From: Caulobacter segnis
GTDB taxonomy: Bacteria > Pseudomonadota > Alphaproteobacteria > Caulobacterales > Caulobacteraceae
DNA length: 64,000 nucleotides
Reading direction: 5' to 3'
Assembly: GCF_019931575.1 (NCBI RefSeq)
Contig: NZ_CP082923.1
Span: 1,426,001-1,490,000 of the forward strand
In this document: piece after piece, positions 43,626 through 53,208 of the stretch
Layout of the letters: every line of letters begins with the position of its first letter
Numbering within the stretch: the first letter of the stretch is position 1
Program-made: the position numbers and the translations under genes
Notes under the pieces: model-generated
Database searches by the model: none
What the model was told of the DNA's origin: nothing
The model's input: only the letters and a program-made list of their open reading frames with translations

Positions 43626-44849
43626 ATGGATTTCAACGACTCCCCCGAAGAAGCCGCCTACCGCGAGAAGGCCCGCACGTGGCTGGCGCAGAGCGCCGCC
43701 GCCCACCGCGCCAAGTGGGGCGAGCTGAAACCCAACACCCCCGAGCACATGGCCGCCGCCAAGGACTGGCAGGCGACCAAGGCCGGGGCCGGCTACGCCT
43801 GCATCACCTGGCCCGCGGCCATCGGCGGCGGCGGCGGCACGCCGATCCAGTCGGTGATCTTCGGCCAGGAAGAGACCAAGGCTGGCCTGGGCTACGGCTA
43901 TTTCACCATCGGCCTGGGCATGTGCGTGCCCACGGTCATGGCCTTCGCCGATAGCGACACCAAGAAGCGCTTCGTCTCGCCCGCCGTGAAGGGCGACGAG
44001 ATCTGGTGCCAGCTGTTCTCGGAACCGGCCGGCGGGTCGGACGTGGCCGCGCTCCGTACGCGCGCCGTGCGTGACGGCGATGACTGGGTGATCAACGGCC
44101 AGAAGGTCTGGACCACCGGCGCCCACTATTGCGACTACGGCATCCTGCTGACGCGGACGGACCCGGATGTGCCCAAGCACAAGGGCCTGACCATGTTCTG
44201 GATCGACATGCGGGACACCGCCGTCGAGTGCCGGCCGATCCACCAGATGTCGGGCGGCCGCGAGTTCAACGAGGTCTATTTCACCGACCTGCGGGTCAAG
44301 GATAGCCAACGCCTGGGCGAGGTCGGCGACGGCTGGAAGGTGGCCCTGGTCACCCTGATGAACGAGCGTCTGGCGGTCGGGGGCTCGGCCGGCCCCAACT
44401 ATCGCGAGATCATGAAGCTGGCCCGCCAGTTGTCGGGGACGACCGGTCCGGCGCTGAAGGACCAGGCGTTCCGCGAGAAGCTGGCCGACTGGTACGTCCA
44501 GTCCGAGGGCCTGAAATTCACCCGCTTCCGCACCATGACCGCCCTGTCGCGCGGCCAGACGCCGGGACCGGAGAGCTCGATCGGCAAGATCATATCGGCC
44601 AACCAGCTGCAGGAGCTGGCCAACACCGCCGTCGAGATGGAGGACCAGTACGGCATCCTGGTCGATCCCGACCAGGCGCCGGCCGAGGCGGTCTTCCAGC
44701 AGAGCCTGATGTGGGCGCCGGGCCTGCGCATCGCCGGCGGCACGGATGAGATCCTCAAGAACATCATCGCCGAGCGGGTGCTGGGCCTGCCCGGCGACGT
44801 GCGGGTCGACAAGGACGTGGCGTTCAAGGACATGCCGACGGGGCGCTAA
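43626..44849 (+). CDS. Acyl-CoA dehydrogenase, second of a pair
   Basis: This 407-residue acyl-CoA dehydrogenase is the full-length partner of the previous gene. It begins MDFNDSPEEAAYREKARTWL and has CITWPAAIGGGGG, the FAD-binding LFSEPAGGSDVAALRTRA and WVINGQKVWTTGAHYCDYG, and the C-terminal GLRIAGGTDEILKNIIAERV of the large-subunit type. The pair probably oxidises an acyl-CoA with a ring or branched chain and donates electrons to EtfAB. It ends 6 bp from the convergent VWA gene without an obvious terminator. Confidence 0.92.
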   Translation: MDFNDSPEEAAYREKARTWLAQSAAAHRAKWGELKPNTPEHMAAAKDWQATKAGAGYACITWPAAIGGGGGTPIQSVIFGQEETKAGLGYGYFTIGLGMCVPTVMAFADSDTKKRFVSPAVKGDEIWCQLFSEPAGGSDVAALRTRAVRDGDDWVINGQKVWTTGAHYCDYGILLTRTDPDVPKHKGLTMFWIDMRDTAVECRPIHQMSGGREFNEVYFTDLRVKDSQRLGEVGDGWKVALVTLMNERLAVGGSAGPNYREIMKLARQLSGTTGPALKDQAFREKLADWYVQSEGLKFTRFRTMTALSRGQTPGPESSIGKIISANQLQELANTAVEMEDQYGILVDPDQAPAEAVFQQSLMWAPGLRIAGGTDEILKNIIAERVLGLPGDVRVDKDVAFKDMPTGR

Positions 44850-44854
44850 CCCGG

Positions 44855-46624
44855 TCAGCGCGCCTTCACGTCGCGGGCGGCCTTCGTGAGCTGAACGAAC
44901 TCCGCCCGCAGGCCGTCCGGATCCGCCCCGCGCGCGCCCTGCGCCAGGGCGGTGACCGCCGGCCAGTCGAAGCGCTCGTCCACCCAGGGGTCGCCACGCA
45001 GCTTCTGGCCATAGGCGGCGACCGCGACGGCGAAGCGCGTCGCTTCCGGCGCGGCGGCGAGGCTGGCGTAGCGGTCGCCGGCTCCGATCGGTCGCTCGAT
45101 CAGCTTCGAGGTCGTTCCGCCGGGCAGCTTGTAGCGGATCTTCAGGAAGGCCAGCTCGCCCGGGCCTGCGGCGGGCGTCGCGGAGGCCTTGTCGCCATAG
45201 CGTAACGGGTCCGAGGACGGCCGCGCGCCGGCCGGGGTGATCTCGTACAGCGCCGTCACCGACGCTCCCGCCCCGACCTCGCCGGCGTCGACCTGGTCGT
45301 TGTTGAAGTCCTCGCGGTTCAGCAGGCGCGTCTCGTAGCCGATCAGCCGGTACTCGCTGACCTGCCGGGGATTGAACTCGACCTGGATCTTCACGTCGTC
45401 GGCGATGGGAAAGAGGCTGGCCTGGAAGTCGTCGCGCAGCAGCTTGCGGGCCTCGTTCAGGGTGTCGACATAGGCGGCCACGCCGTTTCCGTTCTGGGCC
45501 AGGGCCTGCATCATGGTGTCGTTGTAGTTGCCGCGCCCGAAGCCGTAGACCGACAGGTAGACGCCGCTCTTGCGCTGGTCGGCGACGTAGTCCTTCAGGC
45601 GGGACGGGTCGGCGATGCCGACGTTGAAGTCGCCGTCGGTAACCAGGATCACGCGGTTGACCGCGCTCTTGGCGAAGTTCTGCTTGGCCAGGGCGTAGGC
45701 CAGCTCCAGGCCCGCGCCGCCGGCGGTCGAGCCGCCCGCGCGGAGGGCACCGAGGGCGCAGCGCATCTTCAGCTTCGAGCGGCCGTCGGTCGGCGCCAGC
45801 ACGGCCCCGGCCGAACCGGCATAGGCGACCATCGCGACGCGGTCCTGAGGACGCAACTGGTCGATCAGCACGTTCAGCGCCTTTTGCGCCAGCGGTAGGC
45901 GGTCGGGACCCATCATCGAGCCCGAGGTGTCGACCAGGAAGACGAGGTTCAGCGGCGGCGCGTCGGCGCGCGGGGCGGCGTAGCCCTGCAGGCCGATGTG
46001 CAGGATCTGGCGCTGGCTGGACCAGGGCGACGGCGCCACCGCCACGGTGGCGCGGAACGGTGTCTGGGCGCTGGCCGGGCGGGCGTAGCCGTAGTCGAAA
46101 TAGTTGATCAGCTCCTCGACCCGGACGGCGTCGCGCGGCGGGGCGACGCCGTCGTTGAGGAACCGGCGGGTGTTGGCGTAGGCGGCTGTGTCGACGTCGA
46201 TCGAGAAGGTCGAGACCGGCTCGTCGGCCACGCGCTTGACCGGATTGGCGGCGGCGCCGGGATAGCGCTCGGTGTCCATCGCGGTCGGCACGTGCGGCGA
46301 ACCGCTGATGATCGGCGGCGCGCTGCGCTGGACCGGCGGGAGCGGCAGCGGCGGCGGAGGCGTCATGTTGGGCGGCGGCGGTGGCGGTGGCGGCGGAGCG
46401 CCGGTCGGCGCCGCATAATTCATGACGGACGCTCGACTTGGGGCGGCGCGCATGCCCGAGACAACGACGTCGCCGCCTTGGCTCGTCCGGAAGCCCAGCG
46501 CCTCACAGGCCGCTGGCGTGACCACGCCGTCGCCTGGCTGAGGCGCGGCCCAGGCTGGCGGCGCGCCGACCATGGCCAGGGACAGCAGGCTGACGCCCGC
46601 GACGTGAAGCCCTCGACGAACCAT
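44855..46624 (-). CDS. VWA-domain protein with C-terminal DUF3520 (YfbK-like)
   Basis: This 589-residue exported protein resembles YfbK-type von Willebrand factor A proteins. A signal peptide (~1-26) is followed by a long proline-rich linker (poly-Pro at ~77-95), the vWF-N domain (FSIDVDTAAYANTRRFLNDG), and a VWA domain whose MIDAS begins LVFLVDTSGSMMGPDRLPLA and continues to VTDGDFNVG. The C-terminal DUF3520 (FNPRQVSEYRLIGYETRLLNR) ends near 589. It probably mediates metal-dependent protein contacts in the periplasm. The family is common in bacteria; its partner is unknown. It is convergent with the acyl-CoA dehydrogenase pair. Confidence 0.88.
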   Translation of the reverse strand: MVRRGLHVAGVSLLSLAMVGAPPAWAAPQPGDGVVTPAACEALGFRTSQGGDVVVSGMRAAPSRASVMNYAAPTGAPPPPPPPPPNMTPPPPLPLPPVQRSAPPIISGSPHVPTAMDTERYPGAAANPVKRVADEPVSTFSIDVDTAAYANTRRFLNDGVAPPRDAVRVEELINYFDYGYARPASAQTPFRATVAVAPSPWSSQRQILHIGLQGYAAPRADAPPLNLVFLVDTSGSMMGPDRLPLAQKALNVLIDQLRPQDRVAMVAYAGSAGAVLAPTDGRSKLKMRCALGALRAGGSTAGGAGLELAYALAKQNFAKSAVNRVILVTDGDFNVGIADPSRLKDYVADQRKSGVYLSVYGFGRGNYNDTMMQALAQNGNGVAAYVDTLNEARKLLRDDFQASLFPIADDVKIQVEFNPRQVSEYRLIGYETRLLNREDFNNDQVDAGEVGAGASVTALYEITPAGARPSSDPLRYGDKASATPAAGPGELAFLKIRYKLPGGTTSKLIERPIGAGDRYASLAAAPEATRFAVAVAAYGQKLRGDPWVDERFDWPAVTALAQGARGADPDGLRAEFVQLTKAARDVKAR

Positions 46625-46722
46625 GGCCGATCTCCCTACTTGCGACCCTTTCCAATTACGCGCGTAATATGACGGAAGCTGGGCGTCGCGGAAATCAACT
46701 TAAGGGTGATCGATCGGGCGGT

Positions 46723-48216
46723 CTACGGCGCGATCGTGCGAAGGAAGGTCGGCAGCTTGCGATGGTGCGTCGCCTGCTCGTAGGCGTAGCCCAGGTTCAG
46801 CAGCAGCTTCTCGCTCCAGGCCGGGCCGATGAAGGACAGGCCCACCGGCAGACCGGTGACGTCGCCCATCGGTACGGTCAGGTGCGGATAGCCGGCCACG
46901 GCGGGCAGGGTGGTCGATGAGCCGCCGTAGTTGTCGCCGTTCAGCGGATCGATGGTCCAGGCCGGGCCAGTGGTCGGAGCGACGATGGCGACCGCGCCGG
47001 TGGTCTTCAAAATCCTGTCGATGCCCTCGGGGCCGGCCAGGCGCTTGGAGTCCGCCAGGGCTTTCAGATACTCGGGATCGGCCAGGCCCTTGGTCTTCTC
47101 GGCCTTCTCGAAGCTCTCCTGGCCGAACCATTCGAACTCCTTCGGCGTCGCCTTGTTGAAGGCGATCAGGTCGGCCAGGGTGCGGCTCGGGACCTTCTTC
47201 GGATCGGTCGAGGACAGGTAGGCGGCCATGTCGGCCTTCAGCTCGGTATAGAGCACCACGCCCTCGGCCTTGCCGATCGGGCCCTCGTCGAACGCCGCCA
47301 CGTCGACTAGGACCGCGCCCTGGGCCTGGAGCTCTTTCAGGGCCCGCTCGAACACCGCGTCGGTCTTGGGCGAATAGCCGGTGTAGAACCGCGCCACGGC
47401 CAGTTTCACGCCCTTCAGCGCGTCCTTGGAGAGCCCAGCCGCGTAGTCGGTCTTGCGGGCGTCGGCGTCCTTGGTAGCGGGGTCGGCCGGGTCGCCGCCG
47501 GCGATGACGGTCAGGACCTTGGCCGCGTCGAGGACCGTCGTGGTCATCGGGCCGGCGGTGTCCTGGCTGTGGCTGATCGGCACGATGTGGGTGCGCGAGA
47601 CCAGGCCGACGGTGGGCTTGAGGCCGACCAGGCCGTTGATCGCGGCGGGACACGTGATCGAGCCGTCGGTCTCGGTGCCGATGGCCAGGGGCGCCAGACC
47701 CGCCGCCACCGACGCGCCCGAGCCGCTGGACGAGCCGCAGGCGCTGCGGTCCAGGACGTAGGGGTTGCGCACCGTGCCGCCCACCGCGCTCCAGCCGCTG
47801 ATCGACTTGCTCGAGCGGATATTGGCCCATTCCGACAGGTTGGCCTTGCCCAGGATGACCAGGCCGGCGTCGGTCAGGCGCTTGACGATCGGCGCGTCGC
47901 GATTGGTGACATTGTCCTTCAGCGCCAGCGAGCCGGCGGTGGTGGCCGTGCCGTCGGCGCTCTCGATATTGTCCTTCAGCAGGATCGGGACGCCGTGCAG
48001 GGGAGAGCGCACCTTGCCGGCCTTGCGCTCGGCGTCCAGGGCGCGGGCGTCGGCCAGGGCGTGCGGGTTGGTGGCGATGACCGCGTGCAGGACGGGATTC
48101 TTGTCCTTGATGACGGCGAGGTAGCTCTTGGCCGCCTCCTCGGCGGTCTGGGCCGCCGCGCTCCCGGCGATGAGGGCGATGGCGGCCGCGCCGGCCAGGC
48201 AGGCGATCTTGGTCAT
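46723..48216 (-). CDS. Secreted amidase-signature hydrolase
   Basis: This 497-residue amidase-signature enzyme hydrolyses amides to acids and ammonia. The Ser-cisSer-Lys triad is visible: the lysine in ILLKDNIES, the cis-serine in [15 protein letters not shown] and the nucleophilic serine in [12 protein letters not shown] signal peptide starts at the ATG at 48216 ([18 protein letters not shown]). The open frame reaches 20 codons further upstream, but I prefer the signal-peptide start. The adjacent gene encodes a thioesterase. The natural substrate is unknown; the secreted form suggests peptides, aryl amides or cell-wall-related amides. Confidence 0.9.
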   Translation of the reverse strand: MTKIACLAGAAAIALIAGSAAAQTAEEAAKSYLAVIKDKNPVLHAVIATNPHALADARALDAERKAGKVRSPLHGVPILLKDNIESADGTATTAGSLALKDNVTNRDAPIVKRLTDAGLVILGKANLSEWANIRSSKSISGWSAVGGTVRNPYVLDRSACGSSSGSGASVAAGLAPLAIGTETDGSITCPAAINGLVGLKPTVGLVSRTHIVPISHSQDTAGPMTTTVLDAAKVLTVIAGGDPADPATKDADARKTDYAAGLSKDALKGVKLAVARFYTGYSPKTDAVFERALKELQAQGAVLVDVAAFDEGPIGKAEGVVLYTELKADMAAYLSSTDPKKVPSRTLADLIAFNKATPKEFEWFGQESFEKAEKTKGLADPEYLKALADSKRLAGPEGIDRILKTTGAVAIVAPTTGPAWTIDPLNGDNYGGSSTTLPAVAGYPHLTVPMGDVTGLPVGLSFIGPAWSEKLLLNLGYAYEQATHHRKLPTFLRTIAP

Positions 48217-48319
48217 GGACGTTTCCCCGAACGCGGTCGCGACTCCCGCGCGGACCGGAGCGGAGCATGGGGTCAAAATTCAGCGTCCGCCAGGGGCTGG
48301 CCGGAACGTCCGTGCGCGA

Positions 48320-49111
48320 TCAGACGAAGATCGCCACGTTCTGTCGCGCCAGGACCAGCGGGCGACCCTGGCTGTTCCACAGGTGCATCTCCTGAGTGGA
48401 GTAGCCGTCGCCGATGGTCTCGGCCCGGCTGCGCAGCAGACGCCAGCCGTCGTCGTCCTCTCCCGGCAGGCCGACCACGTCCAGGGCCCAGGTCATGGTC
48501 GAGATCGGGCCGAATGTCCGGAACAGGGTCATGGCCGGCGGCGGCGGAGCATCCGCCAGGGCGACCAGGGCCGACAGCGAACGGGCCGCTTCGTCGCGGT
48601 GGCGGATCCACAGCAGGTATTCCGGAGGTTCGCCCGTCCCCGGCCGGCCGCCGCCGGCGACGCGGAAATCGAACTGGCGGATGAAGCTGGGCGCCTGGCT
48701 GGTGTCGCCCTTGTGGAAGGGCTCGCACTGGTCGGGCGGGGCCACGACGGGGCAGGGGATGTCGGCGTGGGCGGGCACGTGCGACTCGCGGGGCGTCCCG
48801 AACGTCAAGGTCCCGTGGGTGGCCACGCCCTGCTCGCCGACCAGGTCGACGGCCGCGAACAGGGTCGACTTGCCCTGGCGCAGCGCCTTGACCCCGATCG
48901 ACAGCTCGCCCGCCGCCGGCCCGACGAAGGCGAACTGGGCCGAGCGCAGGGGCGGGGCCTCGGGGAAGGCGCGCTGCGCCGCCTCGACGCACAGCGCCGC
49001 CGACAGGCCGCCATAGGTGGTGCGCCCCTGTTTCCAGTCATCGGGGACATGGGCGGCGTAGCCCGCATCGGTAGCGGCGACGGCGGCGACGAGGTCGGTG
49101 TAGCGGGTCAT
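48320..49111 (-). CDS. TesB-like acyl-CoA thioesterase
   Basis: This 263-residue protein has the double-hotdog layout of acyl-CoA thioesterase II. The first hotdog carries WKQGRTTYGGLSAALCVEAA and the second FRTFGPISTMTWALDVVG, ending in the typical GRPLVLARQNVAIFV. It hydrolyses acyl-CoA to free acid and CoA. It lies downstream of the LysR gene (58-bp gap) and upstream of the amidase on the same strand, within a neighbourhood of acyl-CoA genes. Chain-length preference cannot be read. Confidence 0.85.
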   Translation of the reverse strand: MTRYTDLVAAVAATDAGYAAHVPDDWKQGRTTYGGLSAALCVEAAQRAFPEAPPLRSAQFAFVGPAAGELSIGVKALRQGKSTLFAAVDLVGEQGVATHGTLTFGTPRESHVPAHADIPCPVVAPPDQCEPFHKGDTSQAPSFIRQFDFRVAGGGRPGTGEPPEYLLWIRHRDEAARSLSALVALADAPPPPAMTLFRTFGPISTMTWALDVVGLPGEDDDGWRLLRSRAETIGDGYSTQEMHLWNSQGRPLVLARQNVAIFV

Positions 49112-49169
49112 GACCTCGAGGTTCGTTTTCTTTCGCTACGGAAGTCAAGCGACCCGCGACGTGAAAGCG

Positions 49170-50057
49170 TCACCGCGCGCGTTCGCCCTGCGTCTCCTTC
49201 AGGAACCAGTCCCGCAGCTTGAGGATGCGGGGCAGCTTGGGGTTCTCGGCGCGCCAGACGAAATGGTGGCCGGTCTTGACGTCGACCTCGCCAGGCAGGG
49301 GGCGAACCAGGCGGCCGTCGCCCAGGTCGCGGCGGGCGATGCCGCTGCGGGCCAGGGCCACGCCCAACCCTTGCGCGGCGGCGTCCAGCATCATCGACGA
49401 ATCGTCGAAGCCCAGGGCCGGCGGCAGTTCCGGCGGCTCGACGCCCATGGCCCGAAACCAGATCGCCCAGGGCAGGCCGGTGTGGCGCAGCAGCGGGGCG
49501 CTGAGCAGGTCCTCGGGCTTCTCGATCCTGTAGCGCTCCAGCAGGGCGGGGCTGCAGACCGGAAACAACACCTCGTCGATCAGGCGCGCCGAGTCCACGC
49601 CCGGCCAGGGACCCTCGCCGAACCGCAGGGCGACGTCGGCGCCATCGGTGGCCAGGTCCGACATGCGGTCCTCGACGCGGATGGTCAGGTCCAGTTCGCC
49701 GGTCTCGGCCGACAGGCGGGCCAGCTGGGTGACCAGCCAGCGGGTGGCGAAGGCCGCGCCGGTCGAGATGACGATCGGTCCGCTGGCGGCCCGGCGGGCG
49801 CCGTCGACGCCCTGGCGCAGCGTGGTTATGGCCTCGCCGACCCGGGCGGCCAGGGCCGCGCCGGTGGCCGTGGGCTCCATCTGGTTGCCACGCCGGGTGA
49901 ACAGCTGGACTCCCAGTTCTTCTTCCAGCTTGCGGACCTGCTGGCTGACCGCGCCATGGGTCACGAACAGCTCCTCCGCCGCGCGGCTGTAGCTCTTGTG
50001 GCGGGCGGCGGCCTCCAAGGCGACCAGCGAGGAGAAGGGCGGCAGGCGCATGGTCAA
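49170..50057 (-). CDS. LysR-family transcriptional regulator, GcvA-like
   Basis: This 295-residue regulator has the GcvA-type winged helix-turn-helix LPPFSSLVALEAAARHKSYS-AEELFVTHGAVSQQVRKLEEE in residues ~5-50 and a periplasmic-binding-protein-like effector domain. The N-terminus reads MTMR, so ATG at either codon 1 or 3 may start. It probably regulates the downstream thioesterase gene or the divergent small gene at 50199. The divergent gap of 141 bp contains no obvious long palindrome. Confidence 0.9.
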   Translation of the reverse strand: MTMRLPPFSSLVALEAAARHKSYSRAAEELFVTHGAVSQQVRKLEEELGVQLFTRRGNQMEPTATGAALAARVGEAITTLRQGVDGARRAASGPIVISTGAAFATRWLVTQLARLSAETGELDLTIRVEDRMSDLATDGADVALRFGEGPWPGVDSARLIDEVLFPVCSPALLERYRIEKPEDLLSAPLLRHTGLPWAIWFRAMGVEPPELPPALGFDDSSMMLDAAAQGLGVALARSGIARRDLGDGRLVRPLPGEVDVKTGHHFVWRAENPKLPRILKLRDWFLKETQGERAR

Positions 50058-50198
50058 GATGTAAGGATGTTAGTCCAGCTCACAAGTGCCCGCAGATACC
50101 ATCGTTCGTAAAGCCAAGGTGGCTTTGGCATTGTCCTTATCGCGGCGCCGCACCTGCCACCCAGATCTTTCCCACCTTCCTCCTTAGGGGACGAAACG

Positions 50199-50327
50199 AT
50201 GAAGACCCTGCTTGTCGCGGGCGCGCTGGCGCTCGCCCTGTTCACCGGCGCGGCCGTCAAGGCGCCGCTGCTGACCCACGACGACTTCCGCTGGGCCGAG
50301 GGCATCACCCCCCACACCGTGCGCTAG
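50199..50327 (+). CDS. 42-residue secreted or anchored small protein
   Basis: A short reading frame encodes MKTLLVAGALALALFTGAAV followed by KAPLLTHDDFRWAEGITPHT and VR. It has a clear hydrophobic signal or anchor at residues 4-20, a good ribosome binding site (AGGGGA) about 9 bases upstream of the ATG, GC-rich third positions and an immediate strong terminator. It is divergent from the LysR gene. I do not recognise the family. The match of promoter gap, ribosome site, hydrophobic start and terminator supports a real gene. Confidence 0.7.
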   Translation: MKTLLVAGALALALFTGAAVKAPLLTHDDFRWAEGITPHTVR

Positions 50328-50347
50328 ACCGGTGTTCAGTCCAACAA

Positions 50348-50377
50348 AAAGGCCCGGAGAGCGATCTCCGGGCCTTT
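50348..50377. terminator. Strong bidirectional terminator
   Basis: AAAGGCCCGGAGA-GCGA-TCTCCGGGCCTTT is a perfect 13-bp stem. The minus-strand side runs into TTTTTGTT and terminates etfA; the plus-strand side is followed by CGTATTTT and terminates the 42-residue gene. Confidence 0.9.
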
Positions 50378-50402
50378 CGTATTTTCCGCGATGGAGGAGG
50401 GC

Positions 50403-51344
50403 TTACTTGCCCGCCGCCGTCAGGGCGTCCATCAGCTCCGGCACGGCCGTCTTGTAGTCGGCGACCAGGCCGTAGTCGGCCACCTGGAAGATCGGCGCGT
50501 CGGCGTCCTTGTTGATCGCGACGATCACCTTGGAGTCCTTCATGCCGGCCAGGTGCTGGATCGCGCCCGAGATGCCGATGGCGACATAGAGCTGCGGGGC
50601 GACGACCTTGCCGGTCTGGCCGACCTGGTAGTCGTTCGGGGCGTAGCCGGCGTCGACGGCCGCGCGCGAGGCGCCGACGGCGGCGCCCAGCTTGTCGGCC
50701 AGCGGCTCGATCACGCGCTGGAACTCCTCGGCCGAACCCATGGCGCGACCGCCGGAGACGACGATCTTGGCCGCGGCCAGTTCGGGACGGTCCGACTTGA
50801 CCATCTCTTCGCTGACGAAGCGGGTCTTGCCGGCGTCGGCGCCCGCGACGGTCTCGACCGAGGCCGAGCCGCCTTCAGCGGCCGCCGCGAAGGCGGTCGG
50901 ACGGACGGTGATCACCTTCTTGGCGTCCGACGACTGGACGGTCTCCAGCGCGTTGCCGGCGTAGATCGGGCGCGTGAAGGTGTCGGCCGAGACGACCTCG
51001 ACGATGTCCGAGATCGGAGCGACGTCCAGCTTGGCGGCGACGCGCGGGGCGAAGTTCTTGCCGCCCGAGGTGGCCGGAACCAGGATGGCGTCGTAATTGC
51101 CGGCCAGGGCCAGCACCGCGTCGGCCTGGGCTTCGGCGACGCCGTGACCCAGGGCGTCGGACTCGGCCAGCAGCACCTTGCGGACGCCGGCGATCTTGGC
51201 GGCGGCGTCGGCCACGGCCTTGGCGCCCTTGCCCAGGACCAGAACGTCCACGTCGCCCGAGATCTTCTGGGCGGCGGTGACGACCTTGTGGGTGCCGTCG
51301 CGCAGGTGCGCGTTGTCGTTATCGGCGACGACGAGAACAGCCAT
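50403..51344 (-). CDS. etfA: Electron transfer flavoprotein, alpha subunit
   Basis: This 313-residue ETF alpha chain binds FAD and accepts electrons from acyl-CoA dehydrogenases for delivery to ETF-ubiquinone oxidoreductase. The FAD region is at the C-terminus: [50 protein letters not shown] and [19 protein letters not shown]. Its ATG shares one base with the etfB stop (TAATG), so the pair is translationally coupled. Several acyl-CoA dehydrogenases in this window are likely clients. A strong terminator follows. Confidence 0.96.
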   Translation of the reverse strand: MAVLVVADNDNAHLRDGTHKVVTAAQKISGDVDVLVLGKGAKAVADAAAKIAGVRKVLLAESDALGHGVAEAQADAVLALAGNYDAILVPATSGGKNFAPRVAAKLDVAPISDIVEVVSADTFTRPIYAGNALETVQSSDAKKVITVRPTAFAAAAEGGSASVETVAGADAGKTRFVSEEMVKSDRPELAAAKIVVSGGRAMGSAEEFQRVIEPLADKLGAAVGASRAAVDAGYAPNDYQVGQTGKVVAPQLYVAIGISGAIQHLAGMKDSKVIVAINKDADAPIFQVADYGLVADYKTAVPELMDALTAAGK

Positions 51345-52090
51345 TACAGCACCCCCGCGGTGTTGAGTTTCGAAACCAGGTCGGCGGCGGTTTCCACCTT
51401 GATGCCGGCCGAGCGCTTGGCCGGCTCGGTGACCTTGATCACCTTCAGGCGCGGCGCGATGTCGACGCCGTAGTCGGCGACCGCCTTCTGGGCGATCTCC
51501 TTCTTCTTGGCCTTCATGATGTTGGGCAGAGACGCGTAGCGCGGCTCGTTCAGGCGCAGGTCGGCCGTGATGATGGCCGGCAGGTCGACGTCGAGGGTCT
51601 GCAGACCGCCGTCGACTTCGCGGGTCACCTTGGCGCTGGAGCCCGACACCTCGATGGCCGAGGCGTAGGTCGCCTGCGGCCAGCCCAGCAGGGCCGACAG
51701 CATCTGGCCGACGGCGTTGTTGTCGCCGTCGATCGCCTGCTTGCCCATCAGGACGAGGTTCGGATTTTCCTCGGCTACGACGGCCGCCAGCAGCTTGGCC
51801 ACGGCCAGCGGCTCGGGGTCGGCGTCGGTGGTGATCAGGACGCCGCGGTCGCCGCCCATGGCCAGCGCCGTGCGGATGGTTTCCTGAGCCTGCGCGGGGC
51901 CGATGCTGACGATGACGACCTCGGTCGCCACGCCCTTTTCCTTGAGACGCACGGCTTCTTCGACCGCGATCTCACAGAAGGGGTTCATCGACATCTTGAC
52001 GTTCGCAAGGTCGACACCGGTCTGATCCGCCTTCACGCGGGCCTTCACGTTGTAATCGATAACCCGTTTAACCGGGACTAGGACCTTCAT
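51344..52090 (-). CDS. etfB: Electron transfer flavoprotein, beta subunit
   Basis: This 248-residue ETF beta chain begins [20 protein letters not shown] and has the AMP-binding and conserved [18 protein letters not shown] motif, [18 protein letters not shown] and the recognition-loop region for dehydrogenases ([21 protein letters not shown]). It pairs with the alpha chain encoded immediately downstream. The 218-bp gap to the divergent small gene at 52309 holds the promoter; I see no operator there that I trust. Confidence 0.96.
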   Translation of the reverse strand: MKVLVPVKRVIDYNVKARVKADQTGVDLANVKMSMNPFCEIAVEEAVRLKEKGVATEVVIVSIGPAQAQETIRTALAMGGDRGVLITTDADPEPLAVAKLLAAVVAEENPNLVLMGKQAIDGDNNAVGQMLSALLGWPQATYASAIEVSGSSAKVTREVDGGLQTLDVDLPAIITADLRLNEPRYASLPNIMKAKKKEIAQKAVADYGVDIAPRLKVIKVTEPAKRSAGIKVETAADLVSKLNTAGVL

Positions 52091-52308
52091 CGGTTTCCAC
52101 CGCCTCCAGGCTGCTTTTTATCCTGCTTGGCAATCGACTTACCCTTTCGGCGCCGCAATGCAAGTTTCCCTTTGCGTAAGCGTAATGCGATAACTCGGGT
52201 CTGGTTCAAACGGTTGTACGATTTTCCCGGGCTTGTGGTCGGCGCGCCTCGCGGGCGTGGCTTCGGGGCCAATTCCCTTAAGGGCCGAAAGGCGCTAAGG
52301 GGCCGCCC

Positions 52309-52587
52309 ATGAACAAGACCTTCACCCGCTTGAAGTACATCTTCCTGGGCCTGTTCCTGCTCGGAAGCGCCGGCGTCCTGGCCTATCACGGCCTGTGGGT
52401 CTGGCCGAAGGAACGCTGCGAGGCGCGCGGCGGGGCCTGGGCCGGTAAGTGGCTGAAGTGCGGGACGGTCTATTCAATCGAGACCCTGACGCGCCGTCCG
52501 ACGAACGTGCCGCCGATCAATGGCGAGAAGCCGGAAGCGGCCGCCGCGACCCCCGCGCCGGCCGCCGCTGCGCCGCAGAAGAAATAG
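52309..52587 (+). CDS. Small single-pass membrane protein
   Basis: This 92-residue protein has one N-terminal TM segment (YIFLGLFLLGSAGVLAYHGL), an exported loop with two cysteines (RCEARGGAWAGKWLKCGTVY) that could form a disulfide, and an Ala/Pro-rich tail. I do not recognise it. It is divergent from etfB and convergent with the cobalamin adenosyltransferase gene, four bases away. The N-terminus is preceded by AAGGGGCCGCCC rather than a strong ribosome site, but codon usage is typical of the window. Confidence 0.75.
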   Translation: MNKTFTRLKYIFLGLFLLGSAGVLAYHGLWVWPKERCEARGGAWAGKWLKCGTVYSIETLTRRPTNVPPINGEKPEAAAATPAPAAAAPQKK

Positions 52588-52590
52588 CCG

Positions 52591-53169
52591 CTACCGCGTC
52601 GCGCCGGGCTTCCACAGCACGTCCGCCTTTCCCTTGTCGTTGCTCCAGCGGGCGGCGACGAACAGCAGGTCCGACAGCCGGTTCAGATATTTGATCGCTG
52701 GCTTGCCGACGATCTCGCCCTCGGTCTCCGACAGCGCCACGCAGGTCCGCTCGGCCCGGCGGCACACTGTGCGCGCCTGGTGCAGGGCCGCGGCCGCCGG
52801 CGACCCGGCGGGGAGCACGAACGAAGTCAAAGGACTCATCTCGCCGTTCAGCAGGTCGATCTCGCGCTCCAGCCGCTCGACCTGGCCGTCGAGGATGCGC
52901 AGGGGCTCCCACTCGGGCTTGCCGTGCTGTTCGGGCGTGGCGAGATCCGCACCGAGATCGAAGAGGTCGTTCTGGATCCGCTCCAGGATCGCGTCGAGCA
53001 CGGCGTCTCTTGCCGTGTGCTGCCGCGCCAGGCCGACGGCGGCGTTGGTCTCGTCGACCCCGCCATAGGCCTCGACCCGCAGCGAGGCCTTGCTGACCGG
53101 CGCGCCGGTGGCCAGCCGCGTCGAGCCGCCATCGCCGGTGCGGGTATAGATGCGGTTCAGCGTGACCAT
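52591..53169 (-). CDS. Cob(I)alamin adenosyltransferase, PduO type
   Basis: This 192-residue enzyme transfers the adenosyl group of ATP to cob(I)alamin. The PduO hallmarks are RIYTRTGDGGSTRLATG and VSKASLRVEAYGGVDETNAAVGLAR at the N-terminus, NDLFDLGADLATP, PAGSPAAAALHQARTVCRRAERTC and YLNRLSDLLFVAARWSN. Adenosylcobalamin would serve enzymes such as methylmalonyl-CoA mutase, which fits the acyl-CoA theme. Its gene follows the HIG1-type membrane protein gene after 39 bp, probably in one transcript. Confidence 0.93.
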   Translation of the reverse strand: MVTLNRIYTRTGDGGSTRLATGAPVSKASLRVEAYGGVDETNAAVGLARQHTARDAVLDAILERIQNDLFDLGADLATPEQHGKPEWEPLRILDGQVERLEREIDLLNGEMSPLTSFVLPAGSPAAAALHQARTVCRRAERTCVALSETEGEIVGKPAIKYLNRLSDLLFVAARWSNDKGKADVLWKPGATR

Positions 53170-53208
53170 GCGTCGCGGACTCCCGTTATGCGAACAGGCT
53201 TACAGTTC

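Noticed and set aside
52087-52389. A 100-codon minus frame across the etfB promoter region
   Set aside because: It overlaps the divergent promoter and the start of the small membrane protein gene; the translation is basic and low-complexity with no support.
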